This document shows, in pieces, positions 13,914-14,050 of a DNA stretch of 14,050 bases (its first letter is position 1; the number at the start of each line of letters is the position of its first letter). The DNA lies in the NCBI GenBank assembly GCA_028288775.1, contig JAQGHP010000786.1, positions 1 to 14,050 of the forward strand, in the 5' to 3' direction. Below the pieces are notes generated by a model, which did no database searches, was not told where the DNA came from, and worked only from the letters and a program-made list of their open reading frames with translations. The DNA comes from Phycisphaerales bacterium (lineage in GTDB: Bacteria; Planctomycetota; Phycisphaerae; Tepidisphaerales; Tepidisphaeraceae). A program made the translations under genes and the position numbers.

Positions 13914-14050
13914 ATGGCCGACAACAACATCACCGACACCCATCCAGACTTTCTGTCGCCGCTGGCTGCGACAATCCGCAGCGCCCGTCCCGATGCGTAC
14001 CAGCGCCTCGTCTATCGCGGCCCCACGCCGCCGGAGGCCGCACGGCTGCT
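13914..14050 (+). CDS. Unrecognised protein, N-terminal part only (runs off the window)
   Basis: A forward frame is open to the window end. The product begins MADNNITDTHPDFLSPLAA and continues with a region rich in Arg, Pro and Ala (QRLVYRGPTPPEAARLL at the edge). GGGAG lies about ten bases before the ATG at 13914. An in-frame ATG at 13800 would add 38 residues but has a poorly spaced AAGGAG. There is no signal peptide in the preferred version. About 46 residues are too few to assign a family. It is divergent from the lipoprotein gene at 13222-13704. Confidence 0.5.
   Translation, partial: MADNNITDTHPDFLSPLAATIRSARPDAYQRLVYRGPTPPEAARL

Overview
This is a GC-rich, gene-dense bacterial window with no rRNA, tRNA, CRISPR array or transposase gene. 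The gene set suggests an uncultivated environmental bacterium, and Planctomycetota or a related group is my best guess. That guess rests on an arginine-succinyl pathway operon with an unusual hydrolase, an IcmF-type mutase, small paired lipoproteins, and long palindromic intergenic repeats built from short periodic units. I cannot prove the taxonomy from the sequence.

Layout. Positions 1-1101 (minus) hold the N-terminal 367 residues of an acyl-CoA dehydrogenase. It is divergent from a plus-strand arginine catabolism cluster: an M20 metallohydrolase (1367-2629), astA (2848-3894), astD (3891-5363) and astB (5524-6879), ending at a hairpin terminator (6948-6970). AstA succinylates arginine, AstB removes two ammonia and CO2 to give succinylornithine, and AstD oxidises succinylglutamate semialdehyde. 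The aminotransferase AstC and the usual desuccinylase AstE are absent from the window. The M20 enzyme, which looks like carboxypeptidase G2, is a good candidate for the missing last step. A possible small proline-rich protein gene (7001-7141, minus) follows.

Positions 7290-10482 encode a two-gene version of the fused isobutyryl-CoA mutase IcmF. The first gene has the B12-binding and G-protein chaperone domains, and the second has the mutase barrel. They are separated by a palindromic element lying at the domain linker. Next come the leucyl aminopeptidase gene pepA (10924-12531), two related minus-strand lipoprotein genes (12660-13121 and 13222-13704), and the start of an unrecognised plus-strand frame running off the end.

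The most striking feature is not a gene. Five long imperfect palindromes (2599-2828, 5381-5509, 8534-8705, 10528-10821, 12532-12656) fill nearly every larger gap. Each runs from at or close after one stop codon to just short of the next ribosome site, promoter or stop. One supplies the last codons and stop of the M20 gene. A sixth repeat-like tract is inserted in frame inside pepA (about 11704-11791). These elements may be mobile non-coding repeats, or structured RNA that tunes expression within operons.
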